From Chitinophagales bacterium (GTDB taxonomy: Bacteria > Bacteroidota > Bacteroidia > Chitinophagales > Saprospiraceae), in the NCBI GenBank assembly GCA_022360175.1, contig JAKSDI010000209.1:1-42148 (forward strand): DNA of 42,148 bases, written 5' to 3'. The position numbers and the translations under genes were made by a program. Positions 1 to 7,493 of this stretch are shown one piece after another. Positions within the stretch are counted from its first letter, which is position 1; every line of letters begins with the position of its first letter. Under the pieces are notes generated by a model. It was not told where the DNA came from. It ran no database searches and saw only the letters and a list, made by a program, of their open reading frames with translations.

Positions 1-648
1 ACATACATTTCCGGTCGTCCCCGGTTCCTTATTCATACTCGAATTACTAAAACTCAAGGACGTGAATGATGCCACATGCAGGTCCATATCCGAGGGTTGG
101 TTTATCTCAATATTATTACCTCCTGCTGCATTCGCTAGAGTGAATGTATAATCTTCTATCGCTGCATCATTTTCTATCACAAGGGGGAAGCACTCCATCA
201 AGGAGCCATTGCTAAATGTTAAAGTCTCTGTTGTGTATTGAGATAGATGGGGCAAGCCTGTGCCCTGTAACATTACGTCCACCGTAGGCACGTCACAACT
301 ACTACAGGGATTCACAAGGTCTACACATACATTTACGGTCGTCCCCGGTTCGCCATTCATACTCGAATTACTAAAACTCAAGGACGTAAATGATGCTACA
401 TGTAAGTTCATATCCGAAGGCTGGCCTATTTCAATATTATCGCCTCCCGTTGCATTCACTAGTGTGAATGTATAATCTTCTACAGAAGCATCATTTTCTA
501 TCACAAGAGGGAAGCACTCCATTAAGGAGCCATTGCTAAATGTTAAAGTCTCTGTTGTGTATTGAGATAGATGGGGCAAGCCTGTGCCCTGTAACATTAC
601 GTCCACCGTAGGTACGTCACAACTACTGCAGGGATTCACAAGGTCTAC
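1..648 (-). repeat. 324-bp in-frame tandem repeat (two near-identical units)
   Basis: Bases 1-324 and 325-648 align end to end at a period of exactly 324 bp (108 codons), with about nine in ten bases equal by eye. A third unit (649 to about 972) matches closely only in its first ~40 bases and then diverges, and a fourth, more N-terminal unit (about 973-1050 onward) is related only at protein level. The sharp change from near-identity to strong divergence at about 690 suggests recent duplication or gene conversion in the C-terminal units. Confidence 0.9.
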
Positions 649-1746
649 ACATACATTTACGGTCGTCCCCGGTTCGCCATTCATATTCGCTTCGCTAAAA
701 TTTACTTTTGTCGACGAAGATGTTGATCCGGTCACATTTAACGTAAGTACAGAAGAGCTGCCCTCCTGGGCATTATTCCCTCCAGTTATGTTTTGCATGC
801 CAAACGTATACGTGCCATCTCCACTTTCGTTGCCTATTGTTAAATCAAAGCACTGTGTTATATTTCCATCACTGAAAGCTACTGGTTCAGTCGTATAAGT
901 TGTCAGATGAGGAGTATTAGATGAAGTCAAAGCAACTTCTAAACTTGTCGGTACACAACTACCGCATCCATTTGCTATTTCAAGGCATATTTGAATATTG
1001 TCACCAGCATTAGCATTTATTGTACTTTCTGTAAAGTTTACTTCCGTAGTTGGTAAACCATCATCTACAATTCCAACTTCGCTATAATCCACTGTCGTTG
1101 TAGTAACTCCATCATTTTGAGCAGAGATTCCTGCATTTAAACAATTTGACAAACCTGTTAGGAAAACCCCATCAAGATAAGTCCAACTAACTCCATCATT
1201 AGATGCATACGCATATAACCAATTTCCACTTCTTGTAATTTTCACCCATACAGGTAAAACTGGTTTCACCAAGGTAGCTGATACTGGAACTTGCCCTTCC
1301 TGATCTCTTTTCATAGCGAGCATAACACTACTATATCGGGTAAGCAATAAAAGCTTTCGAGCTCCTGCTCCATCATGTTCTCTTATCTCTATTCCAGAAT
1401 AACCATTATTTGTGGGAGCTGCATTTATTTTAGCTACAATCTCTCCATCTCCACATATATCTGTATAAACTAAATGATACTGATCATTTGCTAAAGGATT
1501 AAAATTAGCATCATCTGAAATAGTAGCAGTTCCTACATTACAGGAATCATATACTACACTAGCTCCGCTCATTGCATTCCAGTCTACTTCACTCCAAATT
1601 CTACAAGAGGGAAGTAAGGCATTATCTACTTCAGAGACATTTAATTGCTGAGAATGATCCTGGAGAGTTGTGTCCCCATTATATTCCAAATTAACACCAA
1701 CTATAATTAATATAGGCAATAAAAATCCTGTATTAAACCAACTCAT
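1..1746 (-). CDS. Secreted repeat protein, N-terminal part (runs off left edge)
   Basis: An open frame starts at ATG 1746 and reads without a stop for 582 codons to base 1, so the C-terminus lies outside the window. The N-terminus has a hydrophobic stretch (about residues 4-18) that could be a signal peptide, although without a basic n-region. Residues about 35-225 resemble a DUF1349/concanavalin-like beta-sandwich (motifs WVKITRSGNWLYAYAS and DGVSWTYL). From about residue 233 there are units of ~108 residues, beginning at about 233, 346, 454 and 562. Each carries the Cys pattern VCVDLVNPCSSCDVP or a variant, followed by a Cys about 45 residues on. Cys-rich beta-sandwich repeats of this sort are usual in cell-surface or T9SS-exported proteins of Bacteroidota. 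Function unknown; an adhesin or surface-coat role is inference. A T9SS tail would be expected beyond base 1. Confidence 0.8.
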   Translation of the reverse strand, partial: MSWFNTGFLLPILIIVGVNLEYNGDTTLQDHSQQLNVSEVDNALLPSCRIWSEVDWNAMSGASVVYDSCNVGTATISDDANFNPLANDQYHLVYTDICGDGEIVAKINAAPTNNGYSGIEIREHDGAGARKLLLLTRYSSVMLAMKRDQEGQVPVSATLVKPVLPVWVKITRSGNWLYAYASNDGVSWTYLDGVFLTGLSNCLNAGISAQNDGVTTTTVDYSEVGIVDDGLPTTEVNFTESTINANAGDNIQICLEIANGCGSCVPTSLEVALTSSNTPHLTTYTTEPVAFSDGNITQCFDLTIGNESGDGTYTFGMQNITGGNNAQEGSSSVLTLNVTGSTSSSTKVNFSEANMNGEPGTTVNVCVDLVNPCSSCDVPTVDVMLQGTGLPHLSQYTTETLTFSNGSLMECFPLVIENDASVEDYTFTLVNATGGDNIEIGQPSDMNLHVASFTSLSFSNSSMNGEPGTTVNVCVDLVNPCSSCDVPTVDVMLQGTGLPHLSQYTTETLTFSNGSLMECFPLVIENDAAIEDYTFTLANAAGGNNIEINQPSDMDLHVASFTSLSFSNSSMNKEPGTTGNVC

Positions 1747-2315
1747 TTGAATTAATTTAAAAAATTAATTAAACATTCAGAAACATAGGTTTCTAAATCC
1801 AAATAAGACCACGGTTAATTAAAGTGACTGGCAGAAAGAGCGACCTCACAGTTTAACCTATCTGAAACAATACAAAAGCATTAAGTATCCATATCCATAA
1901 ATTTGAACATACATAACAAACACAACCACCAACCAGCGTACCTAATTGGTAATCAATTACTTTTATACACAAATCAAATTACTACAAATGTACATATCAT
2001 AATTAAATGAAACGTACACATTTCGTAACTTACGTGATGATCAATCTTGTTAAATAGGCAATGAGCGCTTAAAAGGATAATATGTCGTTATTTGTTTAGA
2101 GCGCAAAAAACTAATTTTCATTGCATCCACAAGGTACAAACAAATTACTTTCAATCAAAAGAAATAGTATCTTTTTTTTTCAGAAAAGGAGACAGATTTT
2201 TTTCATTTATATATTATCGTTATTTCAGTATGATTTCTTCCAGATACCACTGCTCTCCTATCTTAAATCTTACAAAGTACAAGCCCGTAGGTATAAAATG
2301 TACCACTGCCTTGAG

Positions 2316-2343
2316 AGGCTGGACATATCGTTCAGCCTTTTTT
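2316..2343 (+). terminator. Hairpin followed by six T
   Basis: Arms aggctgga (2316-2323) and ttcagcct (2331-2338) pair over 8 bp with one G-U, with a 7-nt loop, followed by T at 2338-2343. The shape is that of a plus-strand intrinsic terminator. No plus-strand gene is recognised upstream of it, and it lies within the T9SS-tail-like minus frame, so its role is unclear. Confidence 0.4.
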
Positions 2344-2440
2344 ATTAAACGATTAGAAGTATACTTATCTGTCCTTATATTTTTTCTTATACAATCGTGT
2401 TTATCATTTACCTGATAATGTGTAAGTTCCTGATGTATAT

Positions 2441-2458
2441 CGGCGAATAAATTCGCCG
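2441..2458. other. Short perfect hairpin
   Basis: cggcgaa (2441-2447), loop taaa, ttcgccg (2452-2458); one further wobble pair and one A-T pair can extend it. It lies about 80 bp before the LolD-like gene. There is no T run, so it is not an obvious terminator. Confidence 0.4.
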
Positions 2459-2504
2459 GTACAAGTCCTCCTCTCTTTTCTTTAGGAATTCCTTAGTATT
2501 TACT

Positions 2505-2512
2505 TATTTTTG
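2505..2512 (+). promoter_or_regulatory. Candidate -7 box for the LolD-like gene
   Basis: tatttttg fits the Bacteroidota -7 consensus TAnnTTTG and lies 23 bp before the GTG start at 2536, giving a leader of about 16 nt. The -33 region is not convincing. Confidence 0.35.
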
Positions 2513-2535
2513 GCGCAATACAAGACTATACGACT

Positions 2536-3195
2536 GTGATTAGAGCAAAGCAAATACAGAAGTCCTACGGGAAGTTACAGGTTTTAAAGGGAGTAGACTT
2601 GCACGTCAAGCAAGGAGAAGTGGTCTCTATTGTGGGAAAATCCGGTGCGGGCAAGAGCACCTTGCTACATATTTTAGGCACATTGGACAAAGCCGATAAG
2701 GGGGAGTTGATTATCAATGGGCAGGAAGTATTGGGGATGTCTTCTAAAAAGCTGGCTGCTTTTCGCAATCAGAATATTGGCTTTATCTTCCAGTTTCATC
2801 ACTTGCTACCAGAGTTTACCGCATTGGAGAATGTGTTTATTCCGGCATTAATCGCAAAAAAAGCGGAAGGGCCTGCCAAAAAACGGGCAGAAGAGTTATT
2901 GGATTACCTGGGCCTATCAGAACGCTTAACTCATAAACCGGGGCAATTATCCGGTGGAGAACAACAACGAGTAGCAGTGGCTCGATCATTGATGAACCAA
3001 CCTAGCATCGTTTTTGCTGATGAACCTTCAGGCAATCTGGATTCTGCTTCTTCTCAGGACCTACACCAATTATTGTTCAAATTGAGAGATGACTTCAATC
3101 AAACTTTTGTGATCGTTACACATAATGATGAGTTGGCAAAGATGAGTGATAGAAGACTGGAGATGAAAGATGGGAAGTTTGGAGGGGAGATGTAG
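2536..3195 (+). CDS. lolD: LolD-like ABC transporter ATP-binding protein
   Basis: A 219-residue ATPase of the LolD/MacB class. LolD powers the LolCDE complex, which releases lipoproteins from the inner membrane to the periplasmic carrier LolA. Visible motifs: Walker A GKSGAGKS at 34-41, Q-loop Q86 in [18 protein letters not shown] (typical of LolD), signature LSGGEQQR at 138-145, Walker B IVFADEP at 158-164 with catalytic E163, D-loop to D169, and switch His H196. Length is normal. The start is GTG at 2536; no better ATG lies upstream, and the N-terminus [12 protein letters not shown] aligns with family members. No permease gene (LolC/E) is adjacent, so the partner is encoded elsewhere, as is common in Bacteroidota. 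A related MacB-type exporter ATPase cannot be excluded. Confidence 0.85.
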   Translation: MIRAKQIQKSYGKLQVLKGVDLHVKQGEVVSIVGKSGAGKSTLLHILGTLDKADKGELIINGQEVLGMSSKKLAAFRNQNIGFIFQFHHLLPEFTALENVFIPALIAKKAEGPAKKRAEELLDYLGLSERLTHKPGQLSGGEQQRVAVARSLMNQPSIVFADEPSGNLDSASSQDLHQLLFKLRDDFNQTFVIVTHNDELAKMSDRRLEMKDGKFGGEM

Positions 3196-3557
3196 TGATG
3201 TGGTAATATAGTTATGTAGTCAGGGGGATATGAAGGGATGTGGTGAAAAGTGATGTCCCGACTACGCTTATCAGCTACATCGGGCGAAGGGTGATCGGTG
3301 GAAGATATAATCATGTAATGATCTGCTAGAAGAATTTACGGTTTTTAGAAAGGATTAAAGGTGTTTAGGATTGTGTAGTGAATGGTGATATTGTAGAAAG
3401 AGACATTCAGGCCTAATTCAAAATATATTTATGCAGGCTTGCGATTTGAACTTGAGCTTGAGTTTGCACTTGTGTTTAACAAATGAGAAGAGTTTGCACT
3501 CATTTTTATTATAAAAAAAACAGCTGAGTCCGGTAATAGTCGAAAATAGAAATTAAG
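3196..3557. other. Intergenic region with dispersed and short tandem repeats
   Basis: 362 bp without a gene. The first ~110 bp contain gatgtggt/gatgtggtg-type words and a segment (about 3252-3282) resembling 12336-12366; cccga and tcggg flank it as a 5-bp inverted repeat. Further on, 3446-3475 is an imperfect hexamer array (TTGAAC, TTGAGC, TTGAGT, TTGCAC, TTGTGT). No convincing terminator or promoter was found. Confidence 0.55.
3252..3282. repeat. Dispersed intergenic repeat, copy A
   Basis: About 31 bp resembling 12336-12366. The last 17 bp, gcttatcagctacatcg (3266-3282), differ from copy B at one base, and the preceding 14 bp match at about two thirds of positions. Both copies lie just downstream of plus-strand genes. 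Confidence 0.5.
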
Positions 3558-5045
3558 ATGCAGGAAACCAACAACAACAAACAACCGCTAGTACCTAAAG
3601 AAACTTCCGTAAGGAATTCCTTTGGTGAGCTGGTTTTGGCTATACGCGATTGGTTTTGGAAAATGTTTGACCTGCAGGAAGGGCTTGACAGGGAAGGTAC
3701 CATTATTTCTATCAAGAACAACAAAAAAATGCAAGGGGCCAATGCCTGGATGTTAGGTTGTTCTATTATGATTGCTTCTCTGGGTTTAGATTTGAATTCT
3801 CCTGCCGTTATCATTGGAGCGATGTTGGTATCCCCGCTAATGTCTCCAATTTTAGGTATTGGGCTGGGCGTAGCTATCAATGATAAAGATACACTCTTTA
3901 GTGCTTTGCGACATTTTGGCTTAGCGATACTTATTGCATTATTTACCAGTACACTTTATTTTTTCATTACTCCTTTTGGGCAAGTCACAGATGAAATAAG
4001 CAGTCGTACTTCTCCTACTTTTCTGGATGGTATGGTCGCAGTTTTTGGTGGGCTGGCCGGTATTATTTCGACTACGCGAAAAGATAAATCAAACGCGATA
4101 CCGGGTGTAGCTATTGCAACCGCCTTGATGCCTCCTCTTTGTGTCACTGGCTTTGGGATTGCTGAGATGATGGAGCTAATTTTCAGTCGTGGAGAAATGG
4201 GTATCGAGGCTTATAAGCAAGCTCTAAATACCATCTTTGGAATCATAGGTGGTTCTTTTTATCTCTTTTTCCTCAACTCTTTTTTCATTGCATTGACCGC
4301 CTATATTATCATTCGGGTGATGGGTTTTCCACTGCGTTCTTATGTAAATGAAAAAGAAGCAAGGCGCAACCGCATCATTACCGTTTTGTTTAGTATCATT
4401 ATTATTTTGCCTAGTACCTGGATACTTTACAATATCTATACCTTACAACAGGATAAACAAGAAGTCTCTAACTTCATCAATGACTACTTCCCTGAAGCTT
4501 GTATCAAACACGAACTAACCCCTGTCAGCCAGGATACAAATAAGCTCATTGTTCAATTACTTGGAAAGCGGATTTCTGAAGATTCTATTGATTATTATGA
4601 AAATATTCTTGCTTCAGATTATCACCTCCATCGACCAGTTAAATTATTCCCCATGCAGGCAGAGTTGAGTATGGAGGATTTGAAGAATTCGTTAAAGGAA
4701 CAACGCCAGGAAGTTGTCACTATGTTGGAAGCAGAACGAAAACAGGCGCAGCACGTTTTGGAAGAGCGAAAACAGTTAAGTGTTGAATTAGAAAAGATGA
4801 AGAGTGATTCTGCTCGGGTATCCAAAGGTATGCAACTAATCAAAGAAGCATTCCAAGAAGAGCTTCAGGCGATCAGTTATTCTGATAATATTACTGAAAT
4901 AAAAGACACCACCCATATAACCCAGCCTCCAACTTTTCTGGTCCAGTGGTCCAGAGGAAGATCGACTAAATCAAACAATCAGCGTTTAGAAGGCATTCTA
5001 AAGGTAAGTACAGAATTAGATACGTTTAGAGTGATCACTTATTAA
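3558..5045 (+). CDS. DUF389 family integral membrane protein
   Basis: A 495-residue membrane protein. The core (about residues 60-290) carries the features of DUF389 (TIGR00341-like): SPAVIIGAMLVSPLMSPILG at 81-100, a second hydrophobic stretch at 118-140, GGLAGIISTTR at 164-174 and AIPGVAIATALMPPL at 180-194, then segments near 225-253 and 272-292. The family has no settled biochemical function. Residues about 293-365 form a soluble domain and about 366-432 a charged heptad-like helix likely to be a coiled coil. The start ATG 3558 follows an A-rich leader. The gene ends 10 bp before pncA, so both are probably co-transcribed, but the sequence gives no clear functional link. Confidence 0.85.
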   Translation: MQETNNNKQPLVPKETSVRNSFGELVLAIRDWFWKMFDLQEGLDREGTIISIKNNKKMQGANAWMLGCSIMIASLGLDLNSPAVIIGAMLVSPLMSPILGIGLGVAINDKDTLFSALRHFGLAILIALFTSTLYFFITPFGQVTDEISSRTSPTFLDGMVAVFGGLAGIISTTRKDKSNAIPGVAIATALMPPLCVTGFGIAEMMELIFSRGEMGIEAYKQALNTIFGIIGGSFYLFFLNSFFIALTAYIIIRVMGFPLRSYVNEKEARRNRIITVLFSIIIILPSTWILYNIYTLQQDKQEVSNFINDYFPEACIKHELTPVSQDTNKLIVQLLGKRISEDSIDYYENILASDYHLHRPVKLFPMQAELSMEDLKNSLKEQRQEVVTMLEAERKQAQHVLEERKQLSVELEKMKSDSARVSKGMQLIKEAFQEELQAISYSDNITEIKDTTHITQPPTFLVQWSRGRSTKSNNQRLEGILKVSTELDTFRVITY

Positions 5046-5055
5046 TTAAAAATCA

Positions 5056-5673
5056 ATGAAAGCATTACTTCTAGTTGATATACAAAATGATTTTTGCCCT
5101 GGTGGTGCATTAGAAGTTAAAGAAGGAGATCAGGTGGTGCCTATTGCCAATCAGTTAATGGAACATTTTGATCTGGTTGTAGCTACTAAAGACTGGCATC
5201 CTGCCAATCATGGCAGTTTTGCTGCCAATCATCTCTGGCGCTATCCTGGACAAACCATAGAACTAGATGGCCTCGAGCAAATATTATGGCCTATTCACTG
5301 CGTACAGGATAGTTTCGGGGCTCTTCTTGTAAAAACGCTAAACACAGAAAAGATTGAGAAAATTTTCCAGAAAGGAACGGATCCAAATATTGACAGTTAC
5401 AGCGGATTTTTCGATAATGCGCATCGAAAAGCTACTGGCCTGGGGAACTTTCTTAAAGACAAAGGCGTAGAGGAAATTTATGTCATGGGATTAGCACAGG
5501 ATTACTGTGTAAAATATACTATTCTGGATGCTTTAGAGTTGGGTTTTAAAACCTATCTTATCGCCGATGGCACTCGTGCTGTAAATCTCAATCCAGAAGA
5601 TGGTGATAATGCAATAAAAGAGATGAAAGCAAAAGGAGCAATCGTTATAAATTCGAATAGCCTAACTAAATAA
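5056..5673 (+). CDS. pncA: Nicotinamidase
   Basis: A 205-residue isochorismatase-fold amidase that hydrolyses nicotinamide to nicotinate and ammonia for the Preiss-Handler NAD salvage route; often also active on pyrazinamide. The expected catalytic triad is in place: D8 in [10 protein letters not shown]106 in FQKGTDP, and C151 in GLAQDYCV. Metal ligands are D46 and H48 (KDWHP) and H81 (WPIHC). Length is standard for bacterial PncA. It starts 10 bp after the DUF389 gene and ends 26 bp before rocD, so a three-gene operon is likely. Confidence 0.95.
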   Translation: MKALLLVDIQNDFCPGGALEVKEGDQVVPIANQLMEHFDLVVATKDWHPANHGSFAANHLWRYPGQTIELDGLEQILWPIHCVQDSFGALLVKTLNTEKIEKIFQKGTDPNIDSYSGFFDNAHRKATGLGNFLKDKGVEEIYVMGLAQDYCVKYTILDALELGFKTYLIADGTRAVNLNPEDGDNAIKEMKAKGAIVINSNSLTK

Positions 5674-5699
5674 ATTATCAATCATTAAAAAAGAAGCCT

Positions 5700-6944
5700 A
5701 TGCTACAAGAACAAATTTTGTCAACACAGGCACTTATAGACATGGAGGCGCAGTATGGCGCTCATAATTATCATCCGATTCCTGTGGTACTTAACCGTGG
5801 TGAAGGTGTATTTGTATGGGATGTAGAAGGCAAGAAATACTATGATTTTCTTTCTGCCTACTCAGCTGTTAATCAGGGGCATTGCCATCCTCGCATTGTA
5901 AATGCATTAAAAGAGCAGGCTTCCCAGTTAACGCTTACTTCCCGTGCCTTCCATAATGACATCCTGGGCCCTTACGAAAAATTCATTACCGAGTTCTTTG
6001 GTTATGATAAGGTATTGCCCATGAATACAGGTGTTGAAGGAGGAGAAACAGCTGTTAAGCTTTGTCGTAAGTGGGCATATGAAGTTAAAGGAGTACCTAC
6101 CAACCAGGCAAAGATTGTCTTTGTAACTGGCAATTTCTGGGGACGGACCCTAGCGGCCATTTCAGCTTCTACTGATCCAAGTAGCACTCGAGGTTTTGGC
6201 CCTTATATGCCTGGTTATGAGCTCATACCATACAATGACATTCAAGCATTAGAAGAAGCCTTAGAAGATCCTAATGTAGCAGGTTTTATGGTAGAGCCTA
6301 TACAGGGAGAAGCTGGTGTTGTGGTACCTGATGAAGGTTATTTGCGCAAAGCTGCAGAATTGTGCCGCAAGAAAAATGTGCTGTTTATTGCAGATGAAGT
6401 ACAAACGGGTATCGCTCGTACAGGCAAGCTATTAGCTTGTGATCATGAAGGTTTTAAGCCTGATATCCTGATTTTAGGTAAAGCATTATCAGGTGGTGTA
6501 TTCCCTGTATCTGCTGTACTGGCAAGAGATGAGATCATGCTAACGATCAAGCCAGGTGAGCACGGTTCTACCTTTGGTGGTAATCCATTAGCTTGTGCTG
6601 TTGCGATGGCCGCTTTAAAGGTTGTAAAAGACGAAAAGCTGGCAGAAAACGCAGAAAGATTAGGGCAAATCTTCCGTCAGCGCATGCAGGAAAACCTGGT
6701 AGACAAAACAAGCCTTGTTACTTTAGTGAGAGGAAAAGGATTGCTCAATGCTATAGTAATTGACGATGAAGAAGACAGTAAGACAGCCTGGAATATTTGT
6801 CTGAAACTAGCCGAAAATGGCTTGTTGGCTAAGCCTACTCATGGCAATATCATTCGCTTTGCTCCGCCATTGGTAATGACTGAGGAGCAGCTTCATGAAT
6901 GCTGTGATATCATAGAAAAGACGATTATCGAATTCATTCAGTAA
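5700..6944 (+). CDS. rocD: Ornithine--oxo-acid aminotransferase
   Basis: A 414-residue class III PLP aminotransferase. It converts ornithine and 2-oxoglutarate to glutamate-5-semialdehyde and glutamate, linking arginine/ornithine breakdown to proline. Visible features: [13 protein letters not shown] at 109-121 (phosphate-binding region), [18 protein letters not shown] at 199-207, ADEVQTG at 231-237 with PLP-contacting D232, the Schiff-base lysine K261 in [10 protein letters not shown], and [17 protein letters not shown] and the TGVEGGE motif point to ornithine aminotransferase rather than acetylornithine or 4-aminobutyrate aminotransferase. It is the last gene of the probable DUF389-pncA-rocD operon. 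Confidence 0.93.
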   Translation: MLQEQILSTQALIDMEAQYGAHNYHPIPVVLNRGEGVFVWDVEGKKYYDFLSAYSAVNQGHCHPRIVNALKEQASQLTLTSRAFHNDILGPYEKFITEFFGYDKVLPMNTGVEGGETAVKLCRKWAYEVKGVPTNQAKIVFVTGNFWGRTLAAISASTDPSSTRGFGPYMPGYELIPYNDIQALEEALEDPNVAGFMVEPIQGEAGVVVPDEGYLRKAAELCRKKNVLFIADEVQTGIARTGKLLACDHEGFKPDILILGKALSGGVFPVSAVLARDEIMLTIKPGEHGSTFGGNPLACAVAMAALKVVKDEKLAENAERLGQIFRQRMQENLVDKTSLVTLVRGKGLLNAIVIDDEEDSKTAWNICLKLAENGLLAKPTHGNIIRFAPPLVMTEEQLHECCDIIEKTIIEFIQ

Positions 6945-7166
6945 AATCTGAAACGATACGTCGACCAGTCCGCCAATTGCACAGATTGCACGAAGGCCTA
7001 CACAAATGTGGTATTCGTGTGATTTGTGTAATTCGTGGACAACGATAAGCCATCAAACAATAGCAAGGCTGATAGGCTTGAAAATCATCCATTATATTGG
7101 ATAGTATTTTGTTAATACTGAAAAGTCAGTTAGAGAAGTCGGAAGTTTATTGAAAGATGATGCTGA

Positions 7167-7232
7167 AAGTTTCAACTTCGAATGAAGTCGCATATTATGT
7201 TATCGTGCGACTTCATCTGAAGTCGAAAGCTT
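7167..7232. repeat. Long imperfect inverted repeat with alternative hairpins
   Basis: Arms of about 26-27 bp (7167-7192 and 7206-7232) pair with a few mismatches around a 13-bp loop; the inner 11 bp (atgaagtcgca / tgcgacttcat, 7182-7192 and 7206-7216) are perfect. Two smaller hairpins use parts of the same sequence: acttc/gaagt (7175-7179 with 7184-7188) and cgacttc/gaagtcg (7208-7214 with 7219-7225). They would compete with the long one. A T run (7231-7236) follows, so an intrinsic terminator about 220 bp past rocD is possible; a small mobile inverted-repeat element is the alternative. Confidence 0.6.
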
Positions 7233-7251
7233 TTTTGCTTAAGCAAAAAAG
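7230..7251. repeat. 22-bp perfect palindrome
   Basis: cttttttgctt followed by aagcaaaaaag (7230-7251) is a perfect palindrome touching the end of the preceding inverted repeat. On either strand it offers a stem with a T tract, so it could act as a bidirectional terminator or as a protein-binding site. Confidence 0.55.
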
Positions 7252-7493
7252 GTATGATTTCTCCGAAATCAATACTCCAATCTAACTCATCGTTTCACAA
7301 TTAACAAAGCACTTATTTCCATAATTCAATGACATTTCTTTGAAAATATATTTTCGCTTGATTGAAAGAAAAACCATTAAAGGAAGTCATTTTTACTGCT
7401 TTGCCAAATATTCTTTATAATAATGACGTTGATGTATCCAGAGCATAATAATATATGTCTTACACAACCGACGCAAAACAAAAAAACAACACG

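Larger units (their letters stand above)
2220..2492 (-). pseudogene. Possible remnant of a T9SS-secreted protein C-terminus
   Basis: The minus strand is open for 90 codons from just after a stop to TAA at 2220-2222, with no ATG. The last 23 residues read PTGLYFVRFKIGEQW... and end EEIILK-stop. This looks like the end of a T9SS type A sorting domain, whose usual close is (A/T)G(L/I)YF(V/L)R..., a turn, and a final strand ending in a basic residue. The part before it is not recognised. There is no start and no upstream domain, so if real this is the decayed 3' end of a longer gene. A chance match in AT-rich DNA cannot be excluded. Confidence 0.3.
1747..2535. other. Non-coding stretch, 789 bp
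   Basis: AT-rich spacer between the divergent repeat-protein gene and the LolD-like gene. It holds a possible T9SS-tail remnant (2220-2492, minus), a hairpin with T run (2316-2343), a short hairpin (2441-2458) and a promoter-like box at 2505-2512. Open frames on the plus strand at 2092-2415 have no protein-like composition. Nothing else is recognised at 1747-2215. Confidence 0.6.
6945..7493. other. Intergenic region with repeats and nested hairpins
   Basis: About 550 bp without a recognisable gene. Around 7010-7041 there are near-repeats of attcgtg / atttgtg / attcgtgg, a word pattern often seen between genes in Bacteroidota genomes. 7167-7251 holds a long imperfect inverted repeat and a palindrome, listed separately. 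No clear promoter box for the TPR gene was found. Confidence 0.55.

Noticed and set aside
260-898. Plus-strand frames of 71 and 104 codons with the same N-terminal sequence
   Set aside because: They are antisense shadows of the 324-bp repeat; the real frame is the open minus-strand gene.
2092-2415. Plus-strand frames of 107 and 75 codons
   Set aside because: Low-complexity AT-rich translation, no start signal and no family features; the region reads better as spacer, with a possible T9SS-tail remnant on the other strand.
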